Shown: piece by piece, positions 33,301 to 46,200 of the stretch | Position numbering within the stretch: position 1 is the stretch's first letter | Layout: each line of letters opens with the position of its first letter | Assembly (NCBI RefSeq): GCF_030867145.1 | Contig: NC_134440.1 | Location: 5,022,001-5,086,000 of the forward strand | Origin: Opisthocomus hoazin | Taxonomy: Eukaryota; Chordata; Aves; Opisthocomiformes; Opisthocomidae | Length of the DNA stretch: 64,000 nt | Direction of reading: 5' to 3' | The notes under the pieces: generated by a model | Told to the model about the DNA's origin: nothing | Seen by the model: only the letters and a program-made list of their open reading frames with translations | Databases searched by the model: none | Translations under genes and position numbers: made by a program

Positions 33301-35915
33301 CTCCTTTTCTGTTTGTTCTGCCACAATGGAAATATTTCACATCTGCTGGAGTTTATGTATTTATTTTAGAGATGAAAGATTCTGAGTCTTAACAGTGTAA
33401 GAGTTTATCATTTTTCTCGATAAGCACACAGTAGAAGACACGGAAGAGCTGTCGCATCGTGAGGTCCAAGCCCCAGCTACTTCATCCATACCTCCTCCAC
33501 GCCAGTGAGGTTTTTCCTCACCTGTGGGACAGTTTCTCCTTAAACCCCCGGGGGAGAATTGTTTAAAAAGCTTTCTTAAAAGGCTCAGGATGACATAGGC
33601 AGGAAGGCTACCTGCTGCTTCACACTCATGTACCCAAGCCACAGACTCAGTTCCCCACCTCTGGCAGCACAGCATCAACCCACCCCTCAACACCTTCCTC
33701 GTCTTCCCCTCTAACAATGTATTTGAGCAGAAGACGTACACCGGTCAGAGTCCAGCCTGACGGTAGGTGCGGCTCAGCTACAGCACCCAAGCACATTCAT
33801 CAGGGCTGTTCTGCTTCACCATGGGTGACTGTGCCCCCCCGAGAAACCCCCACGTCACACCTCTGCTCGTCTCTTCCCCAAAGCGGTTGAGGAGAGCAGG
33901 CACTTGAGCCACGTGGATGTTTCAGCCACCTGCACAGGTACCATTGTCCTTTGAATCTTCCCCTTCGCTACAGCACCAAAAGTCACAATGGTTTGGGGTC
34001 GATTCCTGGAGCAGAGCTACCAAACTGGAACCAAGATCACAATAAATCAGCTCATATAGAGCTAACACTGAGGTGTTCCCTCCTGCGCTCCAGCCTTCGC
34101 TGCCCAGCAGCCTCACACGTGCCTGGGAGCGCGGCACGTGCGGCAGCTTCTCCCTGAAGCAGGTCCCCGCGCTCGACAGCGCGCCCGTAACAAGACGGCT
34201 GGGAGCACAATCTCTGTACACCCAGTTCAGGGAGACAGAGCCTCATCCAACTCGTCCTCCATCCTCACACTCCGATCTGCAGTTCCACCAATACACCGTA
34301 GTTACAACTTAAAAGCGTTTTCTATGCCATAGCTGCAGAATTCAGAGCTGGAAAAGTGTCTGCACTGACCGGTACCTGGATAATGTCCTCTCACAGTAAT
34401 CAGAGCAGCTTCATCAGAGGTACAACAGAGGTTGTAAAACATCACCCAATGGACATAACTGCTCTGGGATCCTGTCCTTCACCCAGCTACCAAAATGCTA
34501 CGTCCCAGGGCACGCATTGCAAGAGCAGTTCATAAAACAAAGTCTAAAAAGAACCTGTAACAGAGTGTAACGTTACATTCACACAATGCGTATACCCCAG
34601 CAGCTCAAACCCAGGCAAGATTCAAATTCTTTAGCTACAGGATTTAAAGGACGATTCAAAAGGGCGATAATTGTTATGTTATTAATAAACCAACACCACC
34701 TTTCACACACTTCTCACGATCTTTGTGAGTATCCTATTCATCCTTTTCATTACAAGCACAGGAAACCATACAACCTACCTGCAATGCAACAGCTTTTAAA
34801 AAAACAACCCAAGAAAAGAGACCAACCTTCCTAACCGGCGTTGAGGCAGCTAAGGGACTAGTACTTCTCTTTGTCTCTGCAGCAGGCTGCGCCTCAGGCG
34901 AGCTCACAGAGCGAGAGCTTAGCGAGGAATTGGTAAGTCCAGAGTCTCCTTCGTGAGACGATTCCATGGTCTCATTTTCCGACATGACGCTTCCATCCAG
35001 AGAAGCGACTCGGGGAGATTTCGCAGTCATAATGTCCTCCAGGAGCACTACAGGCATCTTCCCCTCAAAGATGACGTCCTTCAGTTCGCTCTGGCTTCCC
35101 TTCGTGTTTTCCAGGTTGCTATGCTCCGTTAACCCGGAGCACAACTGGATTCCATCTACCAGATCTTCATCTTTACTCGCTACCGCTTCACACAGCGCAT
35201 CAGTCTCCATCGAATCATCCGTTTGATTACTCTGAGCTGAACGCAAGCAGCTCAACTGGTTTAGCTCTTTTCCTAACGTGCCATTAGTTACAGCTACAGA
35301 CGAAGACGCTCTTGAATCAAAATCGTTCTTGTCTACGCCCTCACTCAGTCTATGGTCAGAGTCCTTTACCAGATCAATAACAATTACAGTTTCATTTGTG
35401 TTATCTTTTGTATTTTTCTGTATAAAGTGGTCTAATGGACCCTTTCTGTTAACGAGTTTCGGAGAAAAATTCACATCTGCATCCAGCTGGCAGTCGTTCT
35501 CCATGTTGTCCAGCGATGCATGCGACGCGTCCAGGGAGGAATCCTTACTCGGACCAAAACCACTCTGTGAGCTCTTGACTTTTTTGACTTCTGAATCCGC
35601 ATCGTACTTCTCCTTCGGGACAGGATTCAAGCGTTTGAAGGGCAACCGAGCTGAAACAACAATGTTTCATTGTTTTAGTCACCTCGTACAAATCACTGGG
35701 GGGAAGAACCAAATAGCGGGGCATTTAATTACTTCTCAAGCACAAGGATCGAAACAGATTAGGCCCTTGAGGCCGGTTTATCACAGCAAAGCCGACCTAT
35801 TTCACGCAACCAGGCCGGACGCTGACCCAGCGCTCTCAGGGCGACAGAGGCTCCCTCTCGTCTTACCTTGCACGAGCTTCCGCGCAGGAACAGCCGCTTT
35901 GTCTCTGCACTCCAT
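21315..35915 (-). CDS. CHAF1A: CHAF1A (chromatin assembly factor 1 subunit A, CAF-1 p150), complete 14 coding exons
   Basis: Large subunit of CAF-1, which deposits H3-H4 onto newly replicated DNA through PCNA. Exons in transcript order: 35867-35915, 34827-35650, 32211-32267, 29827-30068, 29166-29226, 28550-28618, 27935-28158, 27261-27429, 26974-27054, 26799-26888, 26309-26570, 25221-25708, 22869-22962, 21315-21412. They total 2,808 bases, 935 residues, with consistent phases. Features: N-terminal PIP-like segment (residues 17-28, RLPFKRLNP), SUMO-interacting motif VIVIDL (105-110), HP1-binding PxVxL (216-220, PVVLL), Lys/Glu/Arg helical KER region (about 296-418), a second PIP motif (about 416-427, ITRFFQKPK), an acidic ED region (about 567-620), and the C-terminal conserved globular region with an acidic patch ending CMIVDI. 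The human longer N-terminus comes from the upstream exon; here that exon shows no ATG, so translation should begin at MECRDK. The second coding exon uses a weak donor (GTTGGT). Confidence 0.97.
21413..25220 (-). other. CHAF1A: CHAF1A last introns (either side of the 22869-22962 exon)
   Basis: Two introns of 1.5 and 2.3 kb, more AT-rich than the left half of the window. No CR1 or LTR was recognised. A minus-strand AATAAA (plus 24701-24706) is present. Poly(T)/poly(A) tracts occur at about 21440-21475 and 22970-22985. Confidence 0.65.
28619..34826 (-). other. CHAF1A: CHAF1A introns between the KER exons and the large N-terminal exon
   Basis: Contains the exons at 29166, 29827 and 32211 and otherwise no recognised transposon or RNA gene. 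31005-31010 (plus TTTATT) gives a minus-strand AATAAA inside the 30069-32210 intron. Confidence 0.6.
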
Positions 35916-36440
35916 GGCTGCGAGGGGAAAAACAAATAACAAATAAACTCCCGTGACATGGTCCCGGTGAGCGGCCCGCTTCGCCCCGGGGAGAGACTGC
36001 ACAAAGGGGCCAGGGCCAGGCCCTCCCCCGGCTGAGGGGCTCCCGGCACCCGCCGGACACCGGCCCCCCGCGCCAAGGGAGGGGAGTTCGGGCACGAAGG
36101 AGGCGACGGGCCCGGTCGGGGCCTGGTTCCGGGGCGCGGCGGCTCCCGGGGCCTCCTTTGTTACCCCGGGAAGGCCCCCCACGCACCCCGCAGCCCGGAA
36201 ACACAGCGCGTCCCGGGCCCGCCGCGCCCCCGGCTCGGCCCCACCCGGCTCGACCCTACCTGTCACGGCGGCGGCCGCGGCTCGGGCCGCTCCTCGGGCG
36301 GCGGCGGCCTGGCCTGGCCTGGCCTGGCCTGACCTGACCTGACCCGGCCCGGCCCGTCCGGTCCCGCCCCGGGGGCTCCCGCTCGTATTTGGCGGGAGCC
36401 GGGGCGACCCCGCGCCTCACCGCGCTGATAGGCGGAGCGC
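35916..36440 (-). promoter_or_regulatory. CHAF1A: CHAF1A promoter and non-coding first exon
   Basis: A splice acceptor (CCCCTCGCAG on the minus strand) lies three bases before the CHAF1A ATG. A donor CAG|GTAGGG at 36254-36260 ends a plausible 5' non-coding exon. Upstream is a consensus E2F site TTTGGCGGGA at 36388-36397, fitting an S-phase gene. An array of GGCCT/GACCT pentamers lies at 36307-36355. Confidence 0.7.
36388..36397. promoter_or_regulatory. E2F consensus site
   Basis: TTTGGCGGGA, a match to the E2F consensus, about 130 bases upstream of the CHAF1A non-coding exon donor. CHAF1A expression is tied to S phase. Confidence 0.6.
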
Positions 36441-37284
36441 GCCCCACGTGACCCGCCCTTCCGCCCGCCCCGCCCGCGTCTCGCGAGGAGGGTGGGAAGG
36501 AGGCTCGGCGCCCTGCCTCGCTGCTGCCTCCCGACTGGCTAGTGAGGCGACCGTCGCTGACTGGCGGCGGCGGCTGTCAGTCAGACCCGCTGGAGGCACC
36601 GATTGGGTAGCTGGGTGAGGGCCGGCGGGGTGCCGCTGGGTTCTTACGCCTGGGCTCGAGGCCCGCCTGCTCGCTGGGCGGGAGCCGGGACAGCGGCGGT
36701 GCGGTCCCGGGGCCGTCTCCGGAGAGGTCGGGGCAGCCGTTCCCCGGTTACCGGGCGGAGCGGCGGAGCCGCCCACCGCGCTGCGCCACTCAGGGGCCCG
36801 AACCAGGGCGCGAAATGGCGGCGGCGCCGACAGCCAATGAGCGACCGCCGGCGGGTCGCGCAGGCGCAGACGGCTGCCGCTGGGCATTCTGGGAGTTGCA
36901 GTTGGCAGCGGCGCGGCCTCCCTCGCTCCCTCCCCGGTGTCGGCTGCTGCGGGGCGGACGCCAGCTTGCAGGAGAACGCTGCGGCAGAGCGACGGGACCC
37001 GGCAGGACCTCCCTCCCCCGCTGTCGCGACAGACCCGTATCCCCGCCCCGCGGCTCAGTCGCAACGCGAGGCTTCGCCTCCCCGCCGCCAGGGGGCGAGA
37101 GGGCACCACGTGGCGGAGAAAGCGGCGCTCCGGCCGGCGCCAGGGCGTTTCTCGGTGGTGGCGGGCGCGGCGCTCCGCCGGGCCGGCAGGGGGCGGGGCG
37201 CGGCGGGGCGGGCTCTCCCGGGCGGAAGCGGCGGCCGGGCCGGGCTCCAGCGCGCCGAGGCCCGGCGGAGGCGGCGGCGGCATC
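36440..37284 (+). promoter_or_regulatory. SH3GL1: SH3GL1 side of the divergent CpG island promoter
   Basis: CpG-dense, no TATA box. Sites seen: E-box CACGTG (36446-36451), TCTCGCGAGG (36479-36488), inverted CCAAT (36602-36606), YY1-type AAATGGCGGC (36813-36822), CCAAT (36834-36838), and a ZNF143-type element at 36883-36902. CHAF1A is transcribed leftward and SH3GL1 rightward from this island. Confidence 0.65.
36883..36902 (-). promoter_or_regulatory. ZNF143/THAP11-type SBS element
   Basis: On the minus strand reads ACTGCAACTCCCAGAATGCC, one of the long and highly specific promoter motifs (consensus ACTACAAYTCCCAGMATGC) with one or two mismatches. It is typical of bidirectional CpG promoters. 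Confidence 0.7.
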
Positions 37285-40200
37285 ATGTCGGTGGCGGGGC
37301 TGAAGAAGCAGTTCTACAAGGCGAGCCAGGTGAGGCACCGACAGCCCCTCCCCACCCCGCCGCGGCTCTGGGGGCGGCTGGGCTCCCCTCACCGGCGTCC
37401 GGTGCTCCGCCTCCGCGGTCCCCGTTCCGCTGCCGCCTGGCTCGGGGGGTGCCCCGGTTCTCCCTCATCCTCCTCCCGCTGTCCGGGTCCGGTGCCCCGT
37501 CCGGGTCCGCCGGTCATCGCTCCCCCGGCCAGTCACCGGTGCCCGGTGTTCCAGCTCTGCACTCCCCCTCTCGCACCTCTCTGCAGCTCCCGGTTCTCCC
37601 GGTGCCCCCGCTCCCGGGGCTCGGTGTGGCCCCTCCCGCCTGGCAGGGCCCAGAGGACGCACCCGGGGGGGTCCCGAGGCCGATCCCGTCCCCCCGGGCC
37701 GGGGCTGTTGGGGTGTCCCAGGGCTCGGGGCCGGCCCGCTGAGCCCCCCGCTCATGGCGGAGCCCCCCAGCAGCCCCAGTGCCCTCGGATTTCCCAACCA
37801 GAGCAGGATTTGGGGGGGAAACCCCAAAGCTGGGAGGTGATGGCTGAGCGGGGGGCGAGGTCGGGGCTGGGAGCCCCAGGACCCTCGGCCTAGCAGCCCC
37901 GGCCCGGGCCCGGGGAGCTCCCGTTCCCCCAGAGCCGCTGCAGCAGGGCTTTGGCCTTGGCGAGGGCGCCCGGACCCCTGGCCCGCGCGGGAGACGGCAG
38001 AAAAAAGCTCATCAGATGTGTTATATTTAGCCAAGAGAAGATCAGTCTCGTAATTAATTGTTCCGACGGTAAGTGGGGGGTTTACGGCAGCCCAAAGCCC
38101 CCAGGGTTTGGTGCGGCTCCCGACAGAGCTCAGGGGGCTCCGGCTCATCCCCCCAGTCCTGGGAATCTGCTCCCTCAGGGTCCCAAACGCCTCCTTCCTC
38201 GCCCACAGCCTAAGGGGTGGCCGTCCCCGAGCCCCCTGCGCAGAGTGACCCTTCCCTTCGCCGCCGAAATCAACGCTCGGGACTTTTATAAAATGTATTT
38301 TCGGGACAATTTGGGAATGGCAAACGCTCCTCTGCTTGCCCCGGTTGCCGCCTCTCTGCCCCTGTGGTGAATTTAAGGTGAATTTTGCACAGATCTGCCA
38401 CCAGACCGTGTTTTCCAGGCGCAAAGTTGAAACGCCCGAGCGCGTTGGCTGCGTCTGCCGCCTCCTTGCTTGGCCGAGTTCAGCAAAAAGCATTTTGCTT
38501 GAACAGCGGAGCAGAAGAACAGATTCCTGAAGTCGTTCCCCCACCCCCTTTCTCGCAAACCCCTGCGTCGTGGGGGTTTTTTTCTTACGCCTGCCACAGG
38601 GGAAGGCTGTGCCGAAAACTCGGCGTAGGAGGGTTTTGCTGGCGTGGATGCGCCGCAGCGGTGTCGCAGGGCAATTAGAGGTGAAAGCTCGTCGATGAGT
38701 CAGGAGTAGCGTGTTTCTAAAGTCTAAACACGTCACTAAAACATCTGGTGAAGCCTTTCTCGGAGGGAATTTGTTGTGAAGTCACACGTGGTCTTTGGTG
38801 GGGTTTTTTTTTTTGTTACAGGTGTCTTTTTTGTCTTAAAAGGGACCGTTTTGGCTGCTTGGGGAAAAATTAAACCGAGCGCAGCTGTGCAGGGAGAAGT
38901 CACTTGCCCAGCACGCGGACTTGGTGGCCCGCTGTGCTCTGGTGCACGCACTTCGCTTGGGCGCGGAGGTTGCGTTCGGCGGCGCACGAAACGGGGAGAG
39001 AAGGCGTGTTTGTTATTGCGTCCTGCGCATCTGCGACGGCGTCGCCCCTTCTCCGCAGCTCCTGGTGCCGCGGGGGTTCGGGGGCTGGGTTCAGGCGAAG
39101 AAGCCGGGTTTGCTGAAAGGTGTTCGGCCGGCGTCGGTGAAGCAGCTCGCTTTGCGGGGACGAGAGGGACGTGGTACTCTTTTCGGAGGCGCTGCCACCC
39201 CCTTGGCAGCGCCCTGGTGATGGGGACACGGGTATCCAAGCTTTAGAGATGCTTTGTCTGGAAACTGGGAGTGACTGGTTCCAATCTGGACATTTTTCTG
39301 TCTTCCCTTTCCACCCTCCTTCCCTTTCCCTCCGCCGGTCCCACTCCTCAGCCGCCCCTTGGCTGAGGCAGAGGAGGATTACTTATTTTTTGGCTCCCTT
39401 AAAGCTATCGGACGCTGCCAAAACCAAACATGTGGAAGATCTTTCCTAACATGTTATGTTGCGTTCCATGTCTGTTGTTAATCGAAGGAGAACGGAGGCA
39501 GGACCGGGGTCTGCGAGGGCCTGGGCACGGCTGGAGCGGGGGGTTTGGGATCCCCCTGCCTCCCTAGCACCGAGGGGCCGCTTCAGCCCCCTGCGCAGCC
39601 GGAGGGAGCAGGGTTTGGCTCGTGGGCTGCTGCCCTCTGAGTCCCGCAGGCCCACGGCTTCCCGGGGCGAGGCAGCCGGGCGCCCACGCGCAGGAGCGAG
39701 CCGAGATGGTAATCCTGCAGAAGGAAAAAAAACAACCCCAAAAAAGTCACGCTGGCAAGTGCTGCAGATGGTGAGCGGTTCTGTGTGTGCGTCCAGAACA
39801 GGTTTTGCTAGTTCACAGCAAAATGTTCTTTTTAAAAAAAAAAACAAAACACCAACGCTGTAGAAAGCATTCTTGCAGAAGGAAAGAGGAGAAACAACAG
39901 CAGCAGCTTTGAGCTCCAGCAGCGTGAGCTGGGAGCGGGGTCGAAGTCCCTGCTTGCCGGTACGAGACCATCTGGTCCTGGGGACTGTCCAGCCTTGAGC
40001 CGTCAGCATCCGCTCGGGAACTGGCAGGAACCTTGTGGTGTAGAAACGGCTTCATTTGCACCGTTTGCTTTTTATAAAGTCCGGTCTCTAAGTCCTAAAA
40101 GTCTGCGAAACTTTCTGTGAACCACTGGATCGGGCAGGCCGTGCGACCACGTGCCTGCCGGTGCTGTTCCTGGGTGAATCTGGCTGCCAAGAAAGCCAAT

Positions 40201-43200
40201 GGGATCCTGGGATGCATCAGGAGGAGTGTGGCCAGCAGGTCAGGGAGGTTCTCCTTCCCCTCTGCTCTGCCCTGGTGAGGCCCTGTCTGCAGTGCTGTGT
40301 CCAGTGCTGGGCTCCCCACTTCAAGAAAGATGAGGAGCTACTGGAGAGAGTCCAGCGCAGGGCTACGAGGATGAGGAGGGGACTGGAGCATCTCTCCTCC
40401 AAGGAGAGGCTGAGGGAGCTGGGCTTGTTCAGCCTGGAGAAGAGAAGGCTGCGAGGGGACCTTAGAAATGCCTCTAAATATCTGCAGGGTGGGGGTCAGG
40501 AGGACGGGGCCAGACTCTGTTCAGTGGTGCCCAGCGACAGGACAAGGGGCAACGGGCACAAACTGAAGCAGAGGAAGCTCCAGCTGAACCCGAGGAAGAA
40601 CTTCTTCCCTCTGAGGGTGACGGAGCCCTGGCCCAGGCTGCCCAGGGAGGCTGTGGAGTCTCCTTCTCTGGAGATATTCCAGCGCCGCCTGGACACGGTG
40701 CTGTGCAGCCTGCTCTGGGTGACCCTGCTTGGGCAGGGGGTTGGGCTGGGTGACCCCCAGAGGGCCCTGCCAACCCCCACCATTCTGGGATTCTGTGGTG
40801 CTTGCTGAGCGTGAGCGGGTTTGTCGGGGTTCGCAGCGCAGAGCAGCAGCCGTGCCTGGCACCAGCGGGTTGATCAGCCGCCGGTTTAGGGACAAGCCCT
40901 GGGTGGAGGCAGTGTGGTGGTGATACGGGACAGCAAACGTGTCCCCTCCCTCTGTGCCGGCAGGACCGCGGCTCCCAGTGCGGCTGCTGCGTGCGTAGCT
41001 CTGCTCCGGGCGGTCGGGCCTTGGCGGGCGACCGAGGCACGGCAAGGATGAGCTTCCCAAGAACTGTCATTTTGGGTACGGCAGGGCCTTTCTGGGGACA
41101 TAAAACCTGTTTTTTCTGTGCCAGCGGTTCGGCTCGGGGAACAGACTCGGCCCAAGCGAGGGCGGACAGCGTCGCCTGTTTAAACCAGGCTGGCGTTCCG
41201 CCCCGGGCACCGCTGCCGTCCCGAGCTGGATCAATGTGCCTAATTAAAGCGAGCAAGCCCTGAATTTGCACGCTTCTTTCTGAGTTTGATGGCTGCTCTC
41301 AAGGCTTCTAAAGCTATTTTCAAAGCTGAAGAGCTAGCGTGTGCTTTCTGCCCGGCCCGGGCTGTGCTCTGCAGCCTCCGACAGCCACTTCAGCCCAGCG
41401 GGACCGCGCGATTCCCAAGCTCCGTGTGTCAGCAGCGCGCGCTTTCCGGCCGGTTGTTAACGAGTCCTGAGAGCTTCCTTCCCCGCAGCTCGGTGCCCGG
41501 GTGCTGCGGCGCGCTGGCGTCTGCTCGGAAGGCTGACGCGGAGGGATCCGCTGCGAGCCGCGCTGCGCAGGGACCGTTGGGTGACGGGGGACGGAGCGCA
41601 GCTGGCGGCAGGAACGGCATTTCTCCTCTGCTTTTTTGTTTTTCTTGGCCTTCGTGGTTATTTGCTGGATCGGGATTTCCTTGATTTCTCTTTGGGTGAG
41701 GTTCTTTCTGCTGTGGCTTCGTGCTGTGCTTTCAAATGTGTTTGTTCTCCTCGTTTTCCCAGATGATACCTTTTACCAGTTACCTTTCTTTTTGTTTTTC
41801 TGAGGTTAAGTCAGTCCTGCTAGCATCTGCCTCTCTGGGGCTTTCTCTTGGAGGCGTGAGGTGCCACTCCACACGCAGCCTCTGCTCTGCACACAGACGG
41901 GTGCTGGGTTTCTCCAGACGTCACAGACGCCCTGTGCCGCCTGTGAGCTCCTGCTGGAAGAGAAACGGGAAGCGCGGCACGCGGGATGACCTTCCACGTG
42001 GAAAACCAAAGCCACGAGGCCCCTGTCCCTGGCCAGAGCTGCTCTGTCGGGGCCCTGCCTCGCTGCAGATGGCTTGGACTGCGCCTGCCCCCCAGCCCCA
42101 CCCTGCTCCCGCTCTGCTGCAGGCTGACGCACCCCGAGTTCGTCCGCACGTTTTCGCTCCAACTTGCCGCTGCTGGGGTTTAAACCACGGGTGGCGTGGG
42201 GCCGCAGAGGGGCTGGGAGGGCAGAGCCTCATGCCACAGCGCGGTTACCGCAGCGGCAGAGAGATCAAACAGGATGGTTTGGGCTGGGAGGGGCCTTTCC
42301 AGGCCACCCAGTCCAACCCGCTGCCATCAGCAGGGACATCTTCCACTGGATCGGGCTGCTCAGAGCCCCGTCCAGCCTGGTCTTAAATGTCTCCAGGGAT
42401 GGGGCATCTTCCACCTTTCCGGGCAGCCTGTGCCAGCATTTCACCACGCTCAGCATAAAAAATTTCTTCCTTATATCTCAGGTCTGCTAGACCTCTTAGA
42501 TCTTCGCCTGCTGCAGCTTTTTGGCCAGCAGATGCGAGTTCAAGTTCTTAGGACAGTGCCAGTGCCCAGAGACGTTAAAGTGGGGCACAGCCCCCCGAGA
42601 CAGGCCAGTCTCTGCTCTGCAGTGGTGTGAGAACTTCATGCTGATTTGTCTACATCCTGCAGCAATTAGTAAAGCCCAGGGTGAACCCAAAATGCTCCGT
42701 GCGGTGGCTTTTCTGCTTTCCCAGAAAGCCGAGGTGAGAGGTGCGAGCGTGTGCTGGTGGCAGTTCTCTGCCCGCCCCGTCCGTGGGTGAAAGCCTGGGG
42801 AAGCCCTTGCTGGTGTGCTGGGGCTGAGACTTCACCCAGGAGAGCACCCAGAGCTGCCAGTGGAAGAACCAGGCACCCGAGGCGAGGTTGAGGTGCTATT
42901 TTTGGCTCAGATGTTCTGTTTTGAGCTGTTCTGGTGAGTTTTGCAAGCGAGCCGGCCCGTCCCTCTGCAGCAGGATCTGAGGTGCTGGGAACAGGTCGCT
43001 CCTTGGCTTTTCTGCCGCGGCGGTGGCTGTGTGTTGATGACGAAGGCAGAATGAGGACTGGCTGCTGCAACGGCTTGGTGAGCAGGTAACTCCGGACAGA
43101 GGTCGTTGGCAGTGTCGGGCTCTAGGTCCCTTATCTATAAACAGGAGTTTGGACTGGAGAGTCAAGGGATTTTGCCGATTCCTACCAGCCTGACCATCCC

Positions 43201-46200
43201 TCCCTCAGCACCTGATGTTTGCTCTATTAATATTAACCTGGGCTGGAGTCCCCTGCAGCCTCCCTAGTTTATCTTTCAATATTCATCTCCTCCCGAGGCT
43301 GGAAGAAAACCAGGTTTGCTGGAGCACGGTGTGACGTCCCGCCTGCCCAGGCGTCCGTCCGGGAGGGAGTCGTGCTCGGAGTCAGCCTCAGCATCCTCGC
43401 CCGACGCCCCGAGGAGGTTGCTGTCGCTGGAGATCGGTGTTCCAGTGGGGCACGTGTTTGCAGATCCGCGTGTGGCAGGTGAAAAAGTGAAGGCGGGCAC
43501 ACGTCAGCAAACCTGAGTGAAGGGGGCCAGACTTCAGCACGTCCCGCTTCTAGCCTGGGTGACGATGGCTGCTTGCAGAGATGCCTGCTGTCACGTCTGG
43601 CTGAAATGACTGCGTGCAGGATATTTTGCTCTTAACTCCCTCTCCTTTTCTTGCATGGTTTGTCGTCGATGAAACGCCCGGCACGGTGACGTTGTTTGGC
43701 TGGTTAATCGTTGTCGGAGCTGAGCAGCCCCGTAACGGAGCCGTTTTCAGCTTTTCTCGGTGTAGTTCGGCCTGTCTGGAGTCTCAGGCAGGGGATGGTG
43801 CGAGTCTCTGCAGCAGTTACTTTAACATGGCTTTTTTTTTTTTTTTTGCCCCTTTTAAGATTGCTTTCACAGCCATTGGGCTCTGATAGTAACGAGAAAG
43901 ATTCTTGGAAGGCAAAGACAGAAAACAGAGATGGAAAACTCCAGCTCTCCATACCCTGCTCCGTTTGCTCCCCTCCTTGTTTCGAACGTCAGACAGGGAA
44001 AGTGTAACCCGCGCCTGGGGGAAGCCGGGCGGCAGGAAGGATGCGTGACTCAGGGCTGGGGGGGATTGCGCGGTGTTAGGAGCGCCGATTCCTCCTCCTC
44101 ATCTCGCTCTCCATGGTGATGCCTGCCTGCTGCCTCAGGGCTTTTGGGCTAAAATGATCTATTTATCTAACGTTCTGTTTTCACAGGTTATGGGTGAGCT
44201 GTTGAAAGTGGACGGTGCCGAGGGAGATGGTTTCTGGATGCGGTGGAAGGAAATGCTTCCTCCCCCTGTTCCCTGCCAATAATTTCCTCCTGGGAAAGAG
44301 CAAAACAGGGATGAGATCAGGCAGGCTGGCTTGTAAAAGCTGATTCATTTCTTCAGCACATATATTTTTTTTTTCCTTCCTCCTCTCCCCCATCCCTACA
44401 TATGCCAGCATCTCTTGCCAGGGCTCGCAGCCCCATCCAAGCCCCGGGTGGTAAAAGCAGAGGGACAGTGGCCCATGCTGGGAGCAGGGCAGCTCCTCTC
44501 GCCTGAGGCTGTAAAACTCAGAACTGTGGGCTGCCTCGGTGGGCTCGGTGCCCCTCGGGGAGGGAATTTGTGTGCAGTGGGGTGCGAGGGGTTCTTCCGA
44601 GACCTGAGCCCGCTGCAGCCTGCGTCGATGGTGCTGGCTCTGCTGGAGCAGGCTGCTGGTTTGCGCTGCTCCCGAGCAGGGTGCCAAGCTACAGAAAAGA
44701 CCAGAAATAAAATAAATCCGTAATCCAGAAGGTCCTGGGTTTGTAATGCCAGCTGAACTCATTCGCGTGGAAACTCAGTGATGCAGCTGGACACTGATGC
44801 TGTTTCGTAAGACTCCCGCGTTGCAGAGGGCTGTGCTTCTGGTCCTGCCCATCTTCCTAATTGTGCTGATTAAATCATCAGCCTGAGCTGTGGAGTCAGG
44901 GGCCCGGAGCTGGAGCTCCTGCTGGCTGAGGTGACACTGCCTGCAGATCTGCTCCCCCCTGAGCTGTGTCCCCGGCTGCCACGGCCATGTCCCGTGTCTC
45001 TGCTGAGCGTGCAGGGCCGAAATGGATGGGGACGGATCCAGGCTCATGGGGCTGGGAAAGCCCCACAGCATCCTTTAGCTTCTCTTTTCATAAACTGCTG
45101 TGTGACGTGACTTAGTGCAAGATTCAGCCCCTTTTGGCCTCTCCCTGTGATTATAAAAGCGATAATTACGGGGTTTTTTTTAAAAAAAGTCTTCCTCTTC
45201 CCCTCGGCCTTGCCATCCCTTTAGTCAGCGATCCCATGGCTGTCAGGAACGGGTTCCTGTTGACAGGAAAGGGCCGTGCTTGGCCCAGGCTGCAGGGACA
45301 GAAAACCGTTCTTGGGACCCTCTCCAGCAGCCGTGTGACTTCGTTGCTGGATGGGGGTTTGCCGAGGGTGCCCGGAGGTGCTGGCTCCTTGCCCTGCGTC
45401 CCCGTCGCACTGGGACTGGCCCTGGGGGGACACGGTCACCCCACGGGGACAGGCACGGTGCCCCGAGGTCCTGGGCCACTGCTCCCCTTGCAGCCGATGG
45501 AGAATCCATCAAGAGGGAGTCTGGGCTGCTCTCGCTTCGCGGAACGGCCTTCTAGCCCATGGCATGTGTCCTCAGCTTTCTTGCCGATACCTTACGAACA
45601 GAACTAGTCTTTTTTCTTTTGAAGCCACTGGGAATTTTAGAATCTCCCTATCTCCTGGTGACTGGCTATTAATAAAGTTCATGATACTGCCACTAATTAG
45701 ATTGCTTTTCTGCTAAAAAAAAAAAAAAAAATTAAACACTCCTCCATAATGAAATTCTGTCTTTCAGACAGAGGATAAAATCTGCATGATTGAAGCTTTA
45801 AAGGGCTTTTTCTAATTGAGAAAATGCTTCATAATTCACAGAATCACAGAATGTTCGGGGTTGGCAGGGCCCTCTGTGGGTCACCCAGCCCAACCCCCTG
45901 CCCAAGCAGGGTCACCCAGAGCAGGCTGCACAGCACCGTGTCCAGGCGGGGCTGGAATATCTCCAGAGAAGGAGACTCCACAGCCTCCCTGGGCTGCCTG
46001 GGCCAGGGCTCCGTCACCCTCAGAGGGAAGAAGTTCTTCCTCAGGTTCAGCTGGAGCTTCCTCTGCTTCAGTTTGTGCCCGTTGCCCCTTGTCCTGTCGC
46101 TGGGCACCACTGGAAAGAGCCTGGCACCGTCCTCCTGACCCCCACCCTGCAGATATTTGTAAGCATTTCTAAGGTCCCCTCTCAGCCTTCTCTTCTTCGG

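Noticed and set aside
36417-37286. 289-codon minus-strand frame over the CpG island
   Set aside because: Arg/Ala/Pro-rich composition artefact upstream of CHAF1A.
36603-37742. 379-codon plus-strand frame over the CpG island
   Set aside because: Extreme GC content keeps several frames open. It overlaps the SH3GL1 start in a different frame and has no homology.
43276-43500. Ser/Asp-rich minus-strand frame resembling an acidic exon
   Set aside because: No consensus splice sites or known family; the overlapping frames around it are similar in length.
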